The notes below the pieces were generated by a model, which saw only the letters and a list, made by a program, of their open reading frames with translations, was not told where the DNA came from and made no database searches. This document shows, one piece after another, positions 55,804 to 64,000 of a DNA stretch of 64,000 bases. Within the stretch, counting starts at the first letter, position 1. Each line of letters opens with the position of its first letter. Origin of the DNA: Rhodosorus marinus (Eukaryota; Rhodophyta; Stylonematophyceae; Stylonematales; Stylonemataceae); the NCBI GenBank assembly GCA_029953675.1, contig JAMWBK010000007.1, forward strand, positions 2,148,800 through 2,212,799. Reading direction: 5' to 3'. The translations under genes were made by a program, and so were the position numbers.

Positions 55804-55851
55804 TAGTTCATCTTCACGCCTTGCGTAGCGCTTCAGGCTATGCTAGTAAAG

Positions 55852-56430
55852 TTCCGAACGAGGCGTCACACTCGCCTCAAGTACATCCTCAGCGAATTTT
55901 TGACTCGGATAGGGCGTACGGTTGAGGTTGAGTCGGAACTTCTCAGATCAATCTCGGACTCTGCACCGCCCCGTTGTATAGCCGATCTCCTCGTCTCCGA
56001 CGCTGCTGCCAGACGCTCAACATATGTGGACCTTGCGATTACCTGCCCCGTGGCCAGCGCCCACCTCACCGCAGCCGCCCGCCGCCGGGGGTCCGCGGCT
56101 TCAGCCCTTCGAAGAGTTAAGGAACGACGGTATGCTGAGAGCATGGCCAGTCTGCCTTGCGCTGAGGGTCGCTCTCACCGGTTCCAGCCATTCATTGTGG
56201 AAAGCTTTGGTCACGTGGACAAGTGGGGTTTAGAGTGGTTGCGGAAATGTTTTGCTGAGCATCCTACTGAATATTTGGCGCTCTTGAGGCGTTTAAGTGT
56301 CTCCCTTTGGCGATATTCCAGCGACATGCTTTCCGAGGCGCGCCATCGGCGCCTGGGGTTGCATGGTTCCCTCCCTAGTTATTAGTTCATCTTCACGCCT
56401 TGCGTAGCGCTTCAGGCTATGCTAGTAAAG
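55852..56430 (+). mobile_element. Element B2: 5'-truncated copy of B (3' end only)
   Basis: Joined head-to-tail to the end of B1, starting within the Arg-rich segment after the knuckle (CGAACGAGGCGTCACACTCG). The endonuclease frame (55840-56385) is intact here and ends SLPSY. 5' truncation is typical of target-primed reverse transcription. Confidence 0.9.
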
Positions 56431-56512
56431 TCCAGTAAAGTCCAGTAAAGCCAGCCAGCCAATAAAGCCAATAAAGCCAAGCCAATAAGAACCAGTAAAA
56501 ACCAGATAAAAA
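56421..56512 (+). repeat. 3' tail of B2: short tandem repeats
   Basis: After GCTAGTAAAG come two more near-copies of TCCAGTAAAG, then runs of CCAGCCAG, CCAATAAAG and AACCAGTAAAA. This degenerate microsatellite tail takes the place of poly(A). Confidence 0.75.
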
Positions 56513-56946
56513 TTCGAGTCAAAGCCTGGGCTGGGGACACGCATCGCGTTACTAGGATTGGCCTTAAGTAAACCCCCAAATGCTCATAAAGGCGATTAGT
56601 TTCGAAAAACTATGTGGCAGTTCTTTGCGATGGGCGCATTGCCAGCCAGGAGTGAGGAACCAGTCAGAGTAAGCTGGGATAGCGGTAGCCAGTCTCTGAA
56701 AGCATATGTATAGTGTGCGAGTGATGCCATTCAACGAACACTAAACGGACGCAAGAGGAGTAGAAACCAAGTAGCTTACTACGCAGGAGATCCGTACTCT
56801 TCGCGAGGCAGATACCTGGCCATGCTCCACGAGCTCTGCCGGATGGTCTTTTGGAACTGGAAGGCCATTGCAAAAGCTGTCCTCAAAAACAAACGGGATG
56901 AGGTTTCTTCGACGTCCGTGAGTGTCTTGCAGAATAGATTCAACTT
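56513..56946. other. Non-element spacer
   Basis: About 430 bases between the B2 tail and the decayed gene, without a supportable frame. Confidence 0.4.
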
Positions 56947-58560
56947 TTAGTGAACAACGTGACCAATGACAGATATGAACAAAAACTTGGGTCTATGTAC
57001 GATTTCAGTGCGTCTGTTCCTTCCGATGGAGCGGGAGATTGCACCATCCCTTTTCTGCTCATCGTTTAGCTCGGCGAATTCTTGCTCAAAGTCCGCGTCG
57101 CTCTCGTTCGGATCAGTCTCACCGTGGTACTCGCCCTGGACGAAATCTGAGTCTTCAGCGACTTTGGCCTCTTGGACCCTGGAGGTCGCCATCTTGAAAT
57201 TGAGTCCGAGCTCACGCTCTCCTCTGTATGACGTTCCCCATCGCATGGCTAGGGCCGACCTTTTCGTGATCCATCCGCCGTGCCACAGCTTATGCTTGAG
57301 GTAGAGGATGGTCCTACCTGACTCTTGCTCCTTAATAGTTTTGTAGAAGTTGGCGGCGCCGCTGCCGGGCTTCGAGAATCCCCAGTTGAAGTTCTTGCTC
57401 TTCGAACCATCGGAGTAGCGGATGTATCCATAACCACTGACCGGTTCATCGACCTTGACCCTGCTGATAAAGCCGAACTGGAAAGGACACATCTTTTTCA
57501 CGACGGGATTGACTGCTCTAAGTACTGAATCTGAGTCGTGAAGATGCGTACCGGCTTGCGGTATCTAACAGTAAAGCATAGCTCGGTCTTCTTTCGGTTG
57601 AAGCTCTTGATGGAGGTGTTGTTCTCAACCCAGTTGGACACCGCGCTGGTATCGCCAAGCCTCGACTTGACAAAATCAATGACTTAGCTCGGTCTTCTTT
57701 TCGTTGATGCTCTTGATGGAAGTGTTGTTCTCAACCCAGTTGGACCGCGCTGGTATCGCCGAGCCTCGACTTGATAAAGTCAATGACTTTGTCAGTGATC
57801 AGTTCGTTGAGGTCGAAGGTGAGCTGCTCCTGGATGTCGGGCCTGCCCAGCTCACCAATAACCGCCTCCTCAACTTCCTTCACCAGGCAACCCTTCAAGT
57901 CGTAGAAGTAGTTGATCACATTGTTCAGCTTGTCGAGCACCCAGGAGTCCGGCTTGATGTCAAAGTCCACCTTGACGTACTTCGGAACCATTTTTGACAA
58001 TCCCTTCCTTCTTCTTGCTGGATTGGAGCTTGAAGTAGATCCTGATGTTGAAGTTGTCCAGCGAGATGTCGTGCTTGAGGAAGTGCGCCTTGCACGGAGC
58101 ATCTGTGCGCGTGTTGCTGCATCCAATTTTTACTTCGGGACCCGCGCTCTCCATGTGAAGCCTCAACACGTTGAGCTGACCCATCTTGGGGTGTTTGTAA
58201 GGGTAGAAATCGATGTCCTGAGTGCAAACGTCCCGGATTTAGACCTCGTACAAACGGTTGAAACCAGGCTTGTTGGGGACCTTCTTGGCCTTCTTCGGAA
58301 GTACCTTCAGCTGGATCCGTTTGCCAAAGGGGAAGACAAGGAAACTTCCGTCCGGATTATACCAGCGATTAGCGATTCCCTTCCACGTTCCCAAGCTGTC
58401 GAGGCACTTGTGGATCGAGTTGAGGTTCTTCGACAAAATTGGATAACAACAGAAGGAAATATTCTGTTTGATATGGTTGCATACATCTCGGAGGATACAA
58501 GATTGTGCAACCTCAACGTTCTCCTCTACCTTGGAATTGTCACGGACGATTAAGTTCCGC
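56947..58560 (-). pseudogene. Decayed gene of unknown function trapped between B copies
   Basis: Reading leftwards, coding-like pieces succeed one another in changing frames: GTWKGIANRWYNPDGSFLVF (near 58390-58330), a stop at about 58240, MGQLNVLRLHMESAGPEVKI (58184-57960), YVKVDFDIKPDSWVLDKLNN and IQEQLTFDLNELITDKVIDF (to about 57765), then after a duplicated segment MKKMCPFQFGFISRVKVDEP to the stop at 56947. The composition (Lys/Asp/Phe/Tyr-rich, few low-complexity runs) and lower GC differ from the elements. At least one stop, frameshifts and a 106-bp tandem duplication break it. I do not recognise the family. Its 5' end abuts B3, so a B insertion may have removed the start. Confidence 0.55.
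57580..57790. repeat. 106-bp tandem duplication
   Basis: Copies 57580-57685 and 57686-57790 both begin AGCTCGGTCTTCTTT and end AAGTCAATGACTT or a close variant, with about eight differences. It lies inside the decayed minus-strand gene and duplicates about 35 codons. Confidence 0.85.
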
Positions 58561-58586
58561 CTCAACTGACGGCTTAGTGTAAAAAC

Positions 58587-59255
58587 TCTAATCGGCCGTC
58601 TTTCTGTCAGGGATGTGAGAGCCGGATTGACGCTTGTGGCTACCACTTCCTGGGTTCCTGCGGACTGTTGCGAGGTCTCCGTACGAGGCGTCACACTCGC
58701 CTCAAGTGCATCCTCAGCGCATTTTTGACTCGGATCGGGCATACGGTTGAGGTTGAGTCGGAACTGCCCAGATCAATCTCGGACTCTGCACCGCCCCGTT
58801 GTATAGCCGATCTCCTCGTCTCCGACGCTGCTGCCAGACGCTCAACATATGTGGACCTTGCGATTACCTGCCCCGTGGCCAGCGCCCACCTCACCGCAGC
58901 CGCCCGCCGCCGGGGGGCCGCGGCTTCAGCCCTTCGAAGAGTTAAGGAACGACGGTATGCTGAGAGCATGGCCAGTCTGCCTTGCGCTGAGGGTCGCTCT
59001 CACCGGTTCCAGCCATTCATTGTGGAAAGCTTTGGTCACGTGGATAAGTCGGGTTTAGAGTGGGATCGGAAATGTTTTGCTGAGCATCCTACTGAATATT
59101 TGGCGCTCTTGAGGCGTTTAAGTGTCTCCCTTTGGCGATATTCCAGCGACATGCTTTCCGAGGCGCGCCATCGGCGCCTGGGGTTGCATACTTCCCCCCC
59201 TAGTTATTAGTTCATCTTCACGCCTTGCGTAGCGCTTCAGGCTATGCTAGTAAAG
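58587..59255 (+). mobile_element. Element B3: 5'-truncated copy of B (3' end only)
   Basis: Begins within the zinc knuckle region (TCTAATCGGCCGTC, matching B1 at 55181) and ends GCTATGCTAGTAAAG. The endonuclease frame 58668-59210 is intact (...MASLPCAEGRSHRFQPF...), lacking the extra two bases found in B1. Nearly identical to B1, hence recent. Confidence 0.9.
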
Positions 59256-59306
59256 TCCAGTGTAAAAGAAGGTACAGTGAGGAGTTGCTGTCGAGGATTG
59301 GAGTTT

Positions 59307-60390
59307 TGTTTCTTTTTCGGTCGCGAGCGTGTTCGTTTACGGGAAGCGCTTCCTCTGGTACGCCTTCCCCTCGATTTTCCGCGGGGCGTCGTTTGCTTTT
59401 GCAACCACTTCCGTCTTCCGGGTGGGTTTGTTGCGGGGCCTTTCCTATTTGGGTTGGGTTTGGTCGATTATTCTCTCGGTGCGGTTTCATATTGGTGGTG
59501 CAACGTTTCCTTTGCGCATTACCTCAGGATGGTAGGGATATCTCCGCGCTCGACGGAGCCTCATCCCAAGGAGGCACTGCCAGGTGGGGGACTCCGTGTT
59601 CGCCTCAGCTGCGGCACGTTTTCTTCCGAGGTTGACTTGGAAGGCGCTTCTGGCACCCAGGCGCGTGCACTTATCTCCGCTGTCACCAGCCTGATCACGG
59701 CTGCGAGTGATCGTGGAGTGCTCCCTCAGCTCACCCAGAAGCTAGGTGGGCTGGAATCGGGATTGCTGGCCAGGTCAAATTCAAATTCGGACGAGAATTT
59801 GAATTGCCCCAGAGTGGCAGCGTGGGCTGAAGGCAGTCAACATCATGTCAATCAACATGAACCTGTCCCGGGACAGGCGAGGGCGGTTGCTTCTGCGCGG
59901 GACAGTACGACGTTGGGGAGCGGCAGGCCGGGCTAAAACGCGCTTCAGCGCTCGGGGACTCGAGGCAATGGTGGTGGTGACTGTGCGGCAACCAGTGTGG
60001 AGGAGACTGCAGCTGTGGACTTCCCTCTCTTGGACCAGCCCTCAGGTGGTCACCAGCTCCCGGCTACTGCGGGGGCACGTGGTGGCCGCAAGGGGGGGGT
60101 TTCGTACGCATCAGTCTTGCGGAAGGGCACCACTGCCACACGTACGGCGGCTATGCTCTGTTTCCTACCATCTCGCGAGCCTCAGGATGGACCTGTGGAG
60201 ACCACTCTCCAATTTCTGTGGGTGCGAAATGTCCGGCCCCAGACTACACGAGGACAGGTCCCGTCTATGCGAGACTTCCGGGACACTTTTGCGGAATCGT
60301 TAGGGTGCAGCCGGGGTGATTTCTCCTCCGCAAACAATGAGGGCCGCGATGTGCTGTTTTTGGTCTCCGCAACCGCCGCCAAGTACCTGG
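59307..60390 (+). mobile_element. Element B4: 5' part of B, cut off by telomere-like repeats
   Basis: Nearly identical to B1 51072-52155 (5' UTR plus the first part of ORF1). ORF1 is interrupted by a TAA at about 59934 where B1 reads CAA (Gln). The copy stops at AAGTACCTGG and runs directly into GGTTACGTTAGTCTGGGG units. Confidence 0.9.
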
Positions 60391-60446
60391 GGTTACGTTA
60401 GTCTGGGGTTACGTTAGTCTGGGGTTAGTTTGTCTGGGGTTATCTG
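60387..60446 (+). repeat. Interstitial telomere-like block 1
   Basis: Two exact 16-base units, then shortened variants (GGTTAGTTTGTCTGGGG, TTATCTGGGG), and the pattern fades into non-repeat DNA. Confidence 0.9.
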
Positions 60447-60929
60447 GGGTTATTGGATAAGGTTCGAAATTAAGTTTGTAGGTTTGGTTCGCCTGGGGTA
60501 AAATATGCCAAACACTGGCACTTCCCCTTCGTTTGGGGAGGGGAATTCGAAGAATACCGGTGCAATGAGCGGAATGCTGCCTGCCTCTCCAATTGCTGAA
60601 CGAGAGGACGGGCATGGGTCACATGATGGACTACAAGCGACTACTTTACGCCCAGAAGAACCGTGCCAGGAGGGGAGTCGGACAGAGCCTTCTACGTCAT
60701 CCTCTCCCGCTAACACGTTCCTCCACCAACTTCGAAGCTACGATCAGTGCTATCACGCCCTCGGAATTGGGGAGCAGGACATCGCGAACTTCTACAAAGC
60801 AGTCTTCAATCTCTACTCGCGAATTAACAGTACCACAGAGATACATAATGTCACCAGCCGCCTCACGGAACTTGCACAGAAGCCCCACATGTGGCAAGCT
60901 TCTGCACAGACTTCGAATCCCTCGGGAGC
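60447..60929 (+). mobile_element. Unassigned fragment with a 142-codon frame, bounded by telomere-like repeats
   Basis: The frame 60505-60933 starts MPNTGTSPSFGEGNSKN and contains a helical stretch NTFLHQLRSYDQCYHALGIG and LTELAQKPHMWQA, with no stop until it runs into the repeat unit itself. It does not match A, B or C visibly. The position suggests the 5' end of another element (ORF1 start) that was broken and capped by repeats. A host origin cannot be excluded. Confidence 0.45.
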
Positions 60930-60968
60930 TTAGTCTGGGGTTACGTTAGTCTGGGGTAACCCCAGACT
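60930..60968. repeat. Interstitial telomere-like block 2 with inverted end
   Basis: One partial and one full unit on the plus strand, followed at once by TAACCCCAGACT, the inverse of the unit. AGTCTGGGG and CCCCAGACT form a perfect inverted pair around TTA/TAA. Confidence 0.9.
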
Positions 60969-61063
60969 CTGACGAGAGCCTCCTGTCAACGCTGGAACAC
61001 CTACCGTACGCCACAGCCCCCGGGCCGAGTGGACTCAAAGCCGAACATCTGCGAAGTCTCACC

Positions 61064-62734
61064 ATGACAACGCAACCGGTACTTGTACGCTTCCTTCGCA
61101 AGCTTGCCACCACTCCGGAGAGCTTCCCTGACGTGTTTCTCGAAGCCATGCGCAGCAACCGACTCCTCGCGAAAGACAAGCGAACGTCTGCCGAAGCTAG
61201 ACAAGGGTACCCTCTTCGCCTACGCCCGCTAGGGATTCCTGAGGTACTGCGGAAGGCCGTCACCCAATGGACACTTCGCGCTGTCGCCACGCCCCTTCGC
61301 GACTTTCTGCTCCCGGAACAACTCGGCATCTCGGTCAGCGGCGGCTGCGAACACGCTATCCACCTCGCGGAAGCCCACCTCGCAGCGCGCCCAAATGACG
61401 TGCTCCTCAAACTTGATCTCGCAAACGCGTTCAACAGAATCGACCGACGCCTCGCAAACCGTATCATCGAGCTAGCTTTCCCCGAATTGAAGTCGCTTAT
61501 GACAATGAGCTACGGACCACGAGGCGAGAGCGCCCCACGCCAATTCGGATGGCGAGACAGCGATGTCGATGACTGGCTCCAGCTCCGAGCCTGGACTGGA
61601 GTCCAACAAGGCGATCCGCTGGGACCTGCTTTACACGCGCTCGCCCTTTCCCCACTCCTACGAGCACTACGAGACCGGTTTCCGAGGATCACCCTTAGCG
61701 CAATCCACGACGACCTCACCTTACTTGGCCCTCTGAAGGACGTGAAAGAAGCGCTACACTGGAGCGAGCACCACCTCCCCGAAATAGGCGCACAACTTCA
61801 AAGGACGAAATGCGAGCTTTTTGGACTCCAACTGCCGACGACCAGACTCGTCAACAGGGAAATTCCCGACGTACATGTCACCCGGGACGGAATCCAACTT
61901 TATTCCATCCCTATTGGCACACGGACCTACGTCCAAGACGCGAACAGGAAGCTACAACGAGAACATGAAAAACTCGTCCAAGAGGTCATCCGTCTACCGA
62001 CCACTGAGCTACCAATTAAACTGTGCCTATTCCGCTACTGCGCAGGACCGCGTCTAGACTTTGCTCTACGCACGCTCGCCCTACAATACGGAGCCAATCT
62101 CGCACGCGAAGCCGATCGCATCTCGCTCCTGGAACTCGACAAACTGTGCGGCTCGCTCCTCGAAGGCCAGGGCCTCACAGGACCCGCAAAAGACGTGGTC
62201 GAAGCGCAGATCCAGCTCCCTTGCCGATGGGGTGGCGCAGGCCTAGCGATGAGAACACGAATACAACCCCTCGCCTTCTTCAGCAGTTGGCGACAGACTC
62301 TGAAGCTCAATTGGACTGGATCTAGCCACCTAGGAGCGCTACTCGATGCCTGCACATCGACGAACCTGACCGAGCACCATCACATTCGACCCCTGCTCCA
62401 CTCGACGGATCAACTTGGAGCACAACTAATCGAAGCGAGCCTCCACTCAAAACGCTGCCTGGCACGAGGAACACCGGCCCCCATACTTCGCCTAACAGAA
62501 TGGCAATCGTTGGAGAGCCAAGAACAAGCAGAGAACCCGCACACACCACCCGACAGGCCCTTGATCGGTTCAACCCAAAAACTCCTCTCCAACTGGAGTC
62601 ACCGACGGGCATTCGAGGAAATGGTGGAGAACGCGGAGATCAGCGAGACGGCACGTGCGCGAATACGCTCCTGCAAGGGATCAGGAGGGGTACTTGGCTG
62701 CGAGACTTGCCAAGGAAACACGGACGCGGCCTAA
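61064..62734 (+). CDS. Element C reverse transcriptase (5'-truncated)
   Basis: The frame is open from the truncation point (about 60966); the first ATG is 61064, 556 residues from there. RT landmarks: PLRLRPLGIPEVLRKA, GISVSGGCEHAIH, LLKLDLANAFNRIDRR, WTGVQQGDPLGPALHAL, LSAIHDDLTLLG (catalytic Asp pair), NREIPDVHVTRDG and LFRYCAGPRLDFALR, then a thumb/linker with CRWGGAGLAMR. The N-terminal fingers before SPGPSG are lost. Near 62685 the sequence GGAGGGGTAC marks the point after which the homologous protein continues in the -1 frame (GTWLRDLP); past it this frame reads nonsense to 62734. Confidence 0.9.
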   Translation: MTTQPVLVRFLRKLATTPESFPDVFLEAMRSNRLLAKDKRTSAEARQGYPLRLRPLGIPEVLRKAVTQWTLRAVATPLRDFLLPEQLGISVSGGCEHAIHLAEAHLAARPNDVLLKLDLANAFNRIDRRLANRIIELAFPELKSLMTMSYGPRGESAPRQFGWRDSDVDDWLQLRAWTGVQQGDPLGPALHALALSPLLRALRDRFPRITLSAIHDDLTLLGPLKDVKEALHWSEHHLPEIGAQLQRTKCELFGLQLPTTRLVNREIPDVHVTRDGIQLYSIPIGTRTYVQDANRKLQREHEKLVQEVIRLPTTELPIKLCLFRYCAGPRLDFALRTLALQYGANLAREADRISLLELDKLCGSLLEGQGLTGPAKDVVEAQIQLPCRWGGAGLAMRTRIQPLAFFSSWRQTLKLNWTGSSHLGALLDACTSTNLTEHHHIRPLLHSTDQLGAQLIEASLHSKRCLARGTPAPILRLTEWQSLESQEQAENPHTPPDRPLIGSTQKLLSNWSHRRAFEEMVENAEISETARARIRSCKGSGGVLGCETCQGNTDAA

Positions 62735-63414
62735 GTAGCGGAGAACTGAACCTGAGCCTTCGACAACTGTTGGGATTACCCCTGCCGGGTGTACGAATAC
62801 TTAGTACGTGTACGATATGTTCCCAACCACACGACGCTGCAGGCATTCAACGCCTTCACCACTGCACCAGCTCTACCGGCAGTTGGACAATTCGGCATAA
62901 CATGGTCAGGGACGCCCTGGCGACAGTGCTGAGACAATGGCGACTAGAAGTGACAATAGAACCGACCGGACACTACCAAGGCAGTCGGCTTCGGCCTGAC
63001 ATTCTAGCCCGACACCCACGAACAGGCAAGCTCTACGTGATCGATGTGAAGGTGACCTCGCCTTTGCAAAGAACACACCTCCACAAAGCGTCTTGGGAGA
63101 CCGGGTATGCGGCACGGAAAGCGGAAAAGTTTAAAGAGTCCAAATACCGTGACAGTATCGGAGAACATAACGACGACATCTTCGTCCCCTTCTGCCTGGA
63201 AACATTTGGGCAGATGGGACAACAAGCGAGTGAGTTCCTCAAGGAAGCGACTATACACCTGGATCAGCGGGCAACGCAAGTAAGTGAGGCTCGGGCGATC
63301 TTGAACCGCACTTTGTGGAAAGGAAACGCTATCCTTGCCACCCAGGCACGTCGTGTCGACGAAGCAGACTATGACATCGTCCCTATCTTAGAACGTAGCC
63401 ACACAACCCATTAG
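62684..63414 (+). CDS. Element C zinc knuckle and restriction-like endonuclease
   Basis: The open frame extends from 62500, but only the part after about 62684 looks like real protein: GTWLRDLPRKHGRGLS, LRQLLGLPLPG, a zinc knuckle CTICSQPHDAAGIQRLHHC, RHNMVRDALATVLRQW, then the endonuclease core RLRPDILARHPRTGKLYVID with VIDVKVTSP (PD...D.K type), KAEKFKESKY and VPFCLETFGQMG. All expected catalytic carboxylates and the lysine are present. It lies in the -1 frame to the RT, so production of one polypeptide needs a frameshift unless this is a one-base mutation. Confidence 0.88.
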
Positions 63415-63494
63415 GGGTTTCTTTGCTGACCAATAGGATCCTTATTGCTTCTTAATGGGCTCCAATAGGGAGTTCTTCAGTAAAGTGTACGCGG

Positions 63495-63534
63495 TTACGT
63501 TAGTCTGGGGTTACGCAGACTAACGTGTACGCGG
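63495..63534 (+). repeat. Boundary unit with hairpin before the terminal array
   Basis: One full unit (63495-63510), then TTACGCAGACTAACGTGTACGCGG. ACGTTAGTCT and AGACTAACGT form a perfect 10-bp inverted pair around ten bases. GTGTACGCGG is repeated directly on both sides of this unit. Confidence 0.85.
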
Positions 63535-64000
63535 TTACGTTAGTCTGGGGTTACGTTAGTCTGGGGTTACGTTAGTCTGGGGTTACGATAGTCTGGGGTT
63601 ACGTTAGTCTGGGGTTACGTTAGTCTGGGGTTACGATAGTCTGGGGTTACGTTAGTCTGGGGTTACGTTAGTCTGGGGTTACGTTAGTCTGGGGTTACGT
63701 TAGTCTGGGGTTACGTTAGTCTGGGGTTACGTTAGTCTGGGGTTACGTTAGTCTGGGGTTACGTTAGTCTGGGGTTACGTTAGTCTGGGGTTACGTTAGT
63801 CTGGGGTTACGTTAGTCTGGGGTTACGTTAGTCTGGGGTTACGTTAGTCTGGGGTTACGTTAGTCTGGGGTTACGTTAGTCTGGGGTTACGTTAGTCTGG
63901 GGTTACGTTAGTCTGGGGTTACGTTAGTCTGGGGTTACGTTAGTCTGGGGTTACGTTAGTCTGGGGTTACGTTAGTCTGGGGTTACGTTAGTCTGGGTTA
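63535..64000 (+). repeat. Terminal array of TTACGTTAGTCTGGGG (candidate telomere)
   Basis: Twenty-nine tandem units in exact 16-base register to the window edge; two units read TTACGATAG and the last has GGG instead of GGGG. The G-rich strand runs 5'->3' towards the right edge, the orientation expected at a right-hand chromosome end. The unit is not the common TTAGGG or TTTAGGG. Whether the array continues or ends the chromosome cannot be seen. Confidence 0.9.

Larger units (their letters stand above)
51072..55851 (+). mobile_element. Element B1: near-full-length RLE-type non-LTR retrotransposon
   Basis: Longest element in the window, about 4.8 kb, inserted into element A. Its 5' end is defined by comparison with B4 (shared from TGTTTCTTTTTCGG), its 3' end by comparison with B2 and B3 (all end GCTATGCTAGTAAAG). 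Order: 5' UTR of about 220 bp, ORF1, ORF2 (RT), then a -1-frame zinc-knuckle/endonuclease ORF, and a short 3' UTR. No poly(A) tail is present. The restriction-like endonuclease places it with the older non-LTR groups (R2/CRE/NeSL-like), not with APE-type elements (established knowledge of element classes). Confidence 0.9.
60969..63494 (+). mobile_element. Element C: 5'-truncated RLE-type retrotransposon (family A/C) between telomere-like repeats
   Basis: Begins inside the RT (DESLLSTLEHLPYATAPGPSG) next to the inverted unit and ends ...TTCAGTAAAGTGTACGCGG directly before a repeat unit at 63495. It carries the RT and, in the -1 frame, a zinc knuckle and endonuclease, with all catalytic residues of the RT present. 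Closest relative in the window is element A. The 3' end resembles that of B (AGTAAAG), without poly(A). Confidence 0.9.

Noticed and set aside
63535..64000. CRISPR array
   Set aside because: Units are contiguous 16-mers without spacers, in eukaryotic DNA.

Overview
The window is eukaryotic nuclear DNA. Its single-copy genes are split by short GT-AG introns (about 70-260 bp) and encode eukaryote-specific proteins: INCENP, a SAPS-domain phosphatase subunit, the SLC33A1 acetyl-CoA transporter, cytosolic ribosomal protein uL6/RPL9, V-ATPase subunit C, mitochondrial ribosomal protein mL49 and mitochondrial pyruvate dehydrogenase E2. An ArgA-type N-acetylglutamate synthase (kinase-like fold plus GNAT) with a presequence-like N-terminus suggests an alga or another plastid-bearing protist. 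The species cannot be named from the sequence.

Layout. 1-46.9 kb is a moderately dense gene region: INCENP 3' part (+), an acidic membrane-anchored repeat protein (+), SAPS protein (+), a C2H2 zinc-finger protein (+), SLC33A1 (+), RPL9 (+), a small SAM methyltransferase (-, five short exons), NAGS (+), a gelsolin-like protein (+), mL49 (+), V-ATPase C (-, ten exons) and PDH-E2 (+, eight exons). I rebuilt the multi-exon models by joining open frames across GT...AG borders with matching phase. Between NAGS and the gelsolin-like gene (29.9-34.8 kb) lies a rearranged Ty1/copia element: two half-elements facing each other across a hairpin.

48.1-64.0 kb is unlike the rest and looks subtelomeric. 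It ends in a regular array of a 16-base unit, TTACGTTAGTCTGGGG, with the G-rich strand running 5'->3' to the right edge, as at a chromosome end. The same unit recurs singly or in short blocks at 48.24, 60.39 and 60.93 kb. Between these blocks sit copies of at least two families of non-LTR retrotransposon (called A/C and B here), all in + orientation. They encode a reverse transcriptase followed by a zinc knuckle and a restriction-like endonuclease domain. Family A/C abuts the repeat unit directly at its ends, one B copy is broken off straight into repeat units, and a decayed gene of unknown function is trapped among the B copies. The main biological proposal is an unusual telomere (or telomere-linked satellite) colonised by RLE-type retroelements, with junctions that look like telomere addition to broken retroelement DNA.

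The single-copy genes are unrelated housekeeping functions (mitosis, signalling, translation, arginine synthesis, vacuolar acidification, pyruvate oxidation). Nothing suggests operons. Large stretches (5.3-9.4, 11.8-15.9, 24.2-27.9 and 35.6-39.3 kb) contain no gene I can support.
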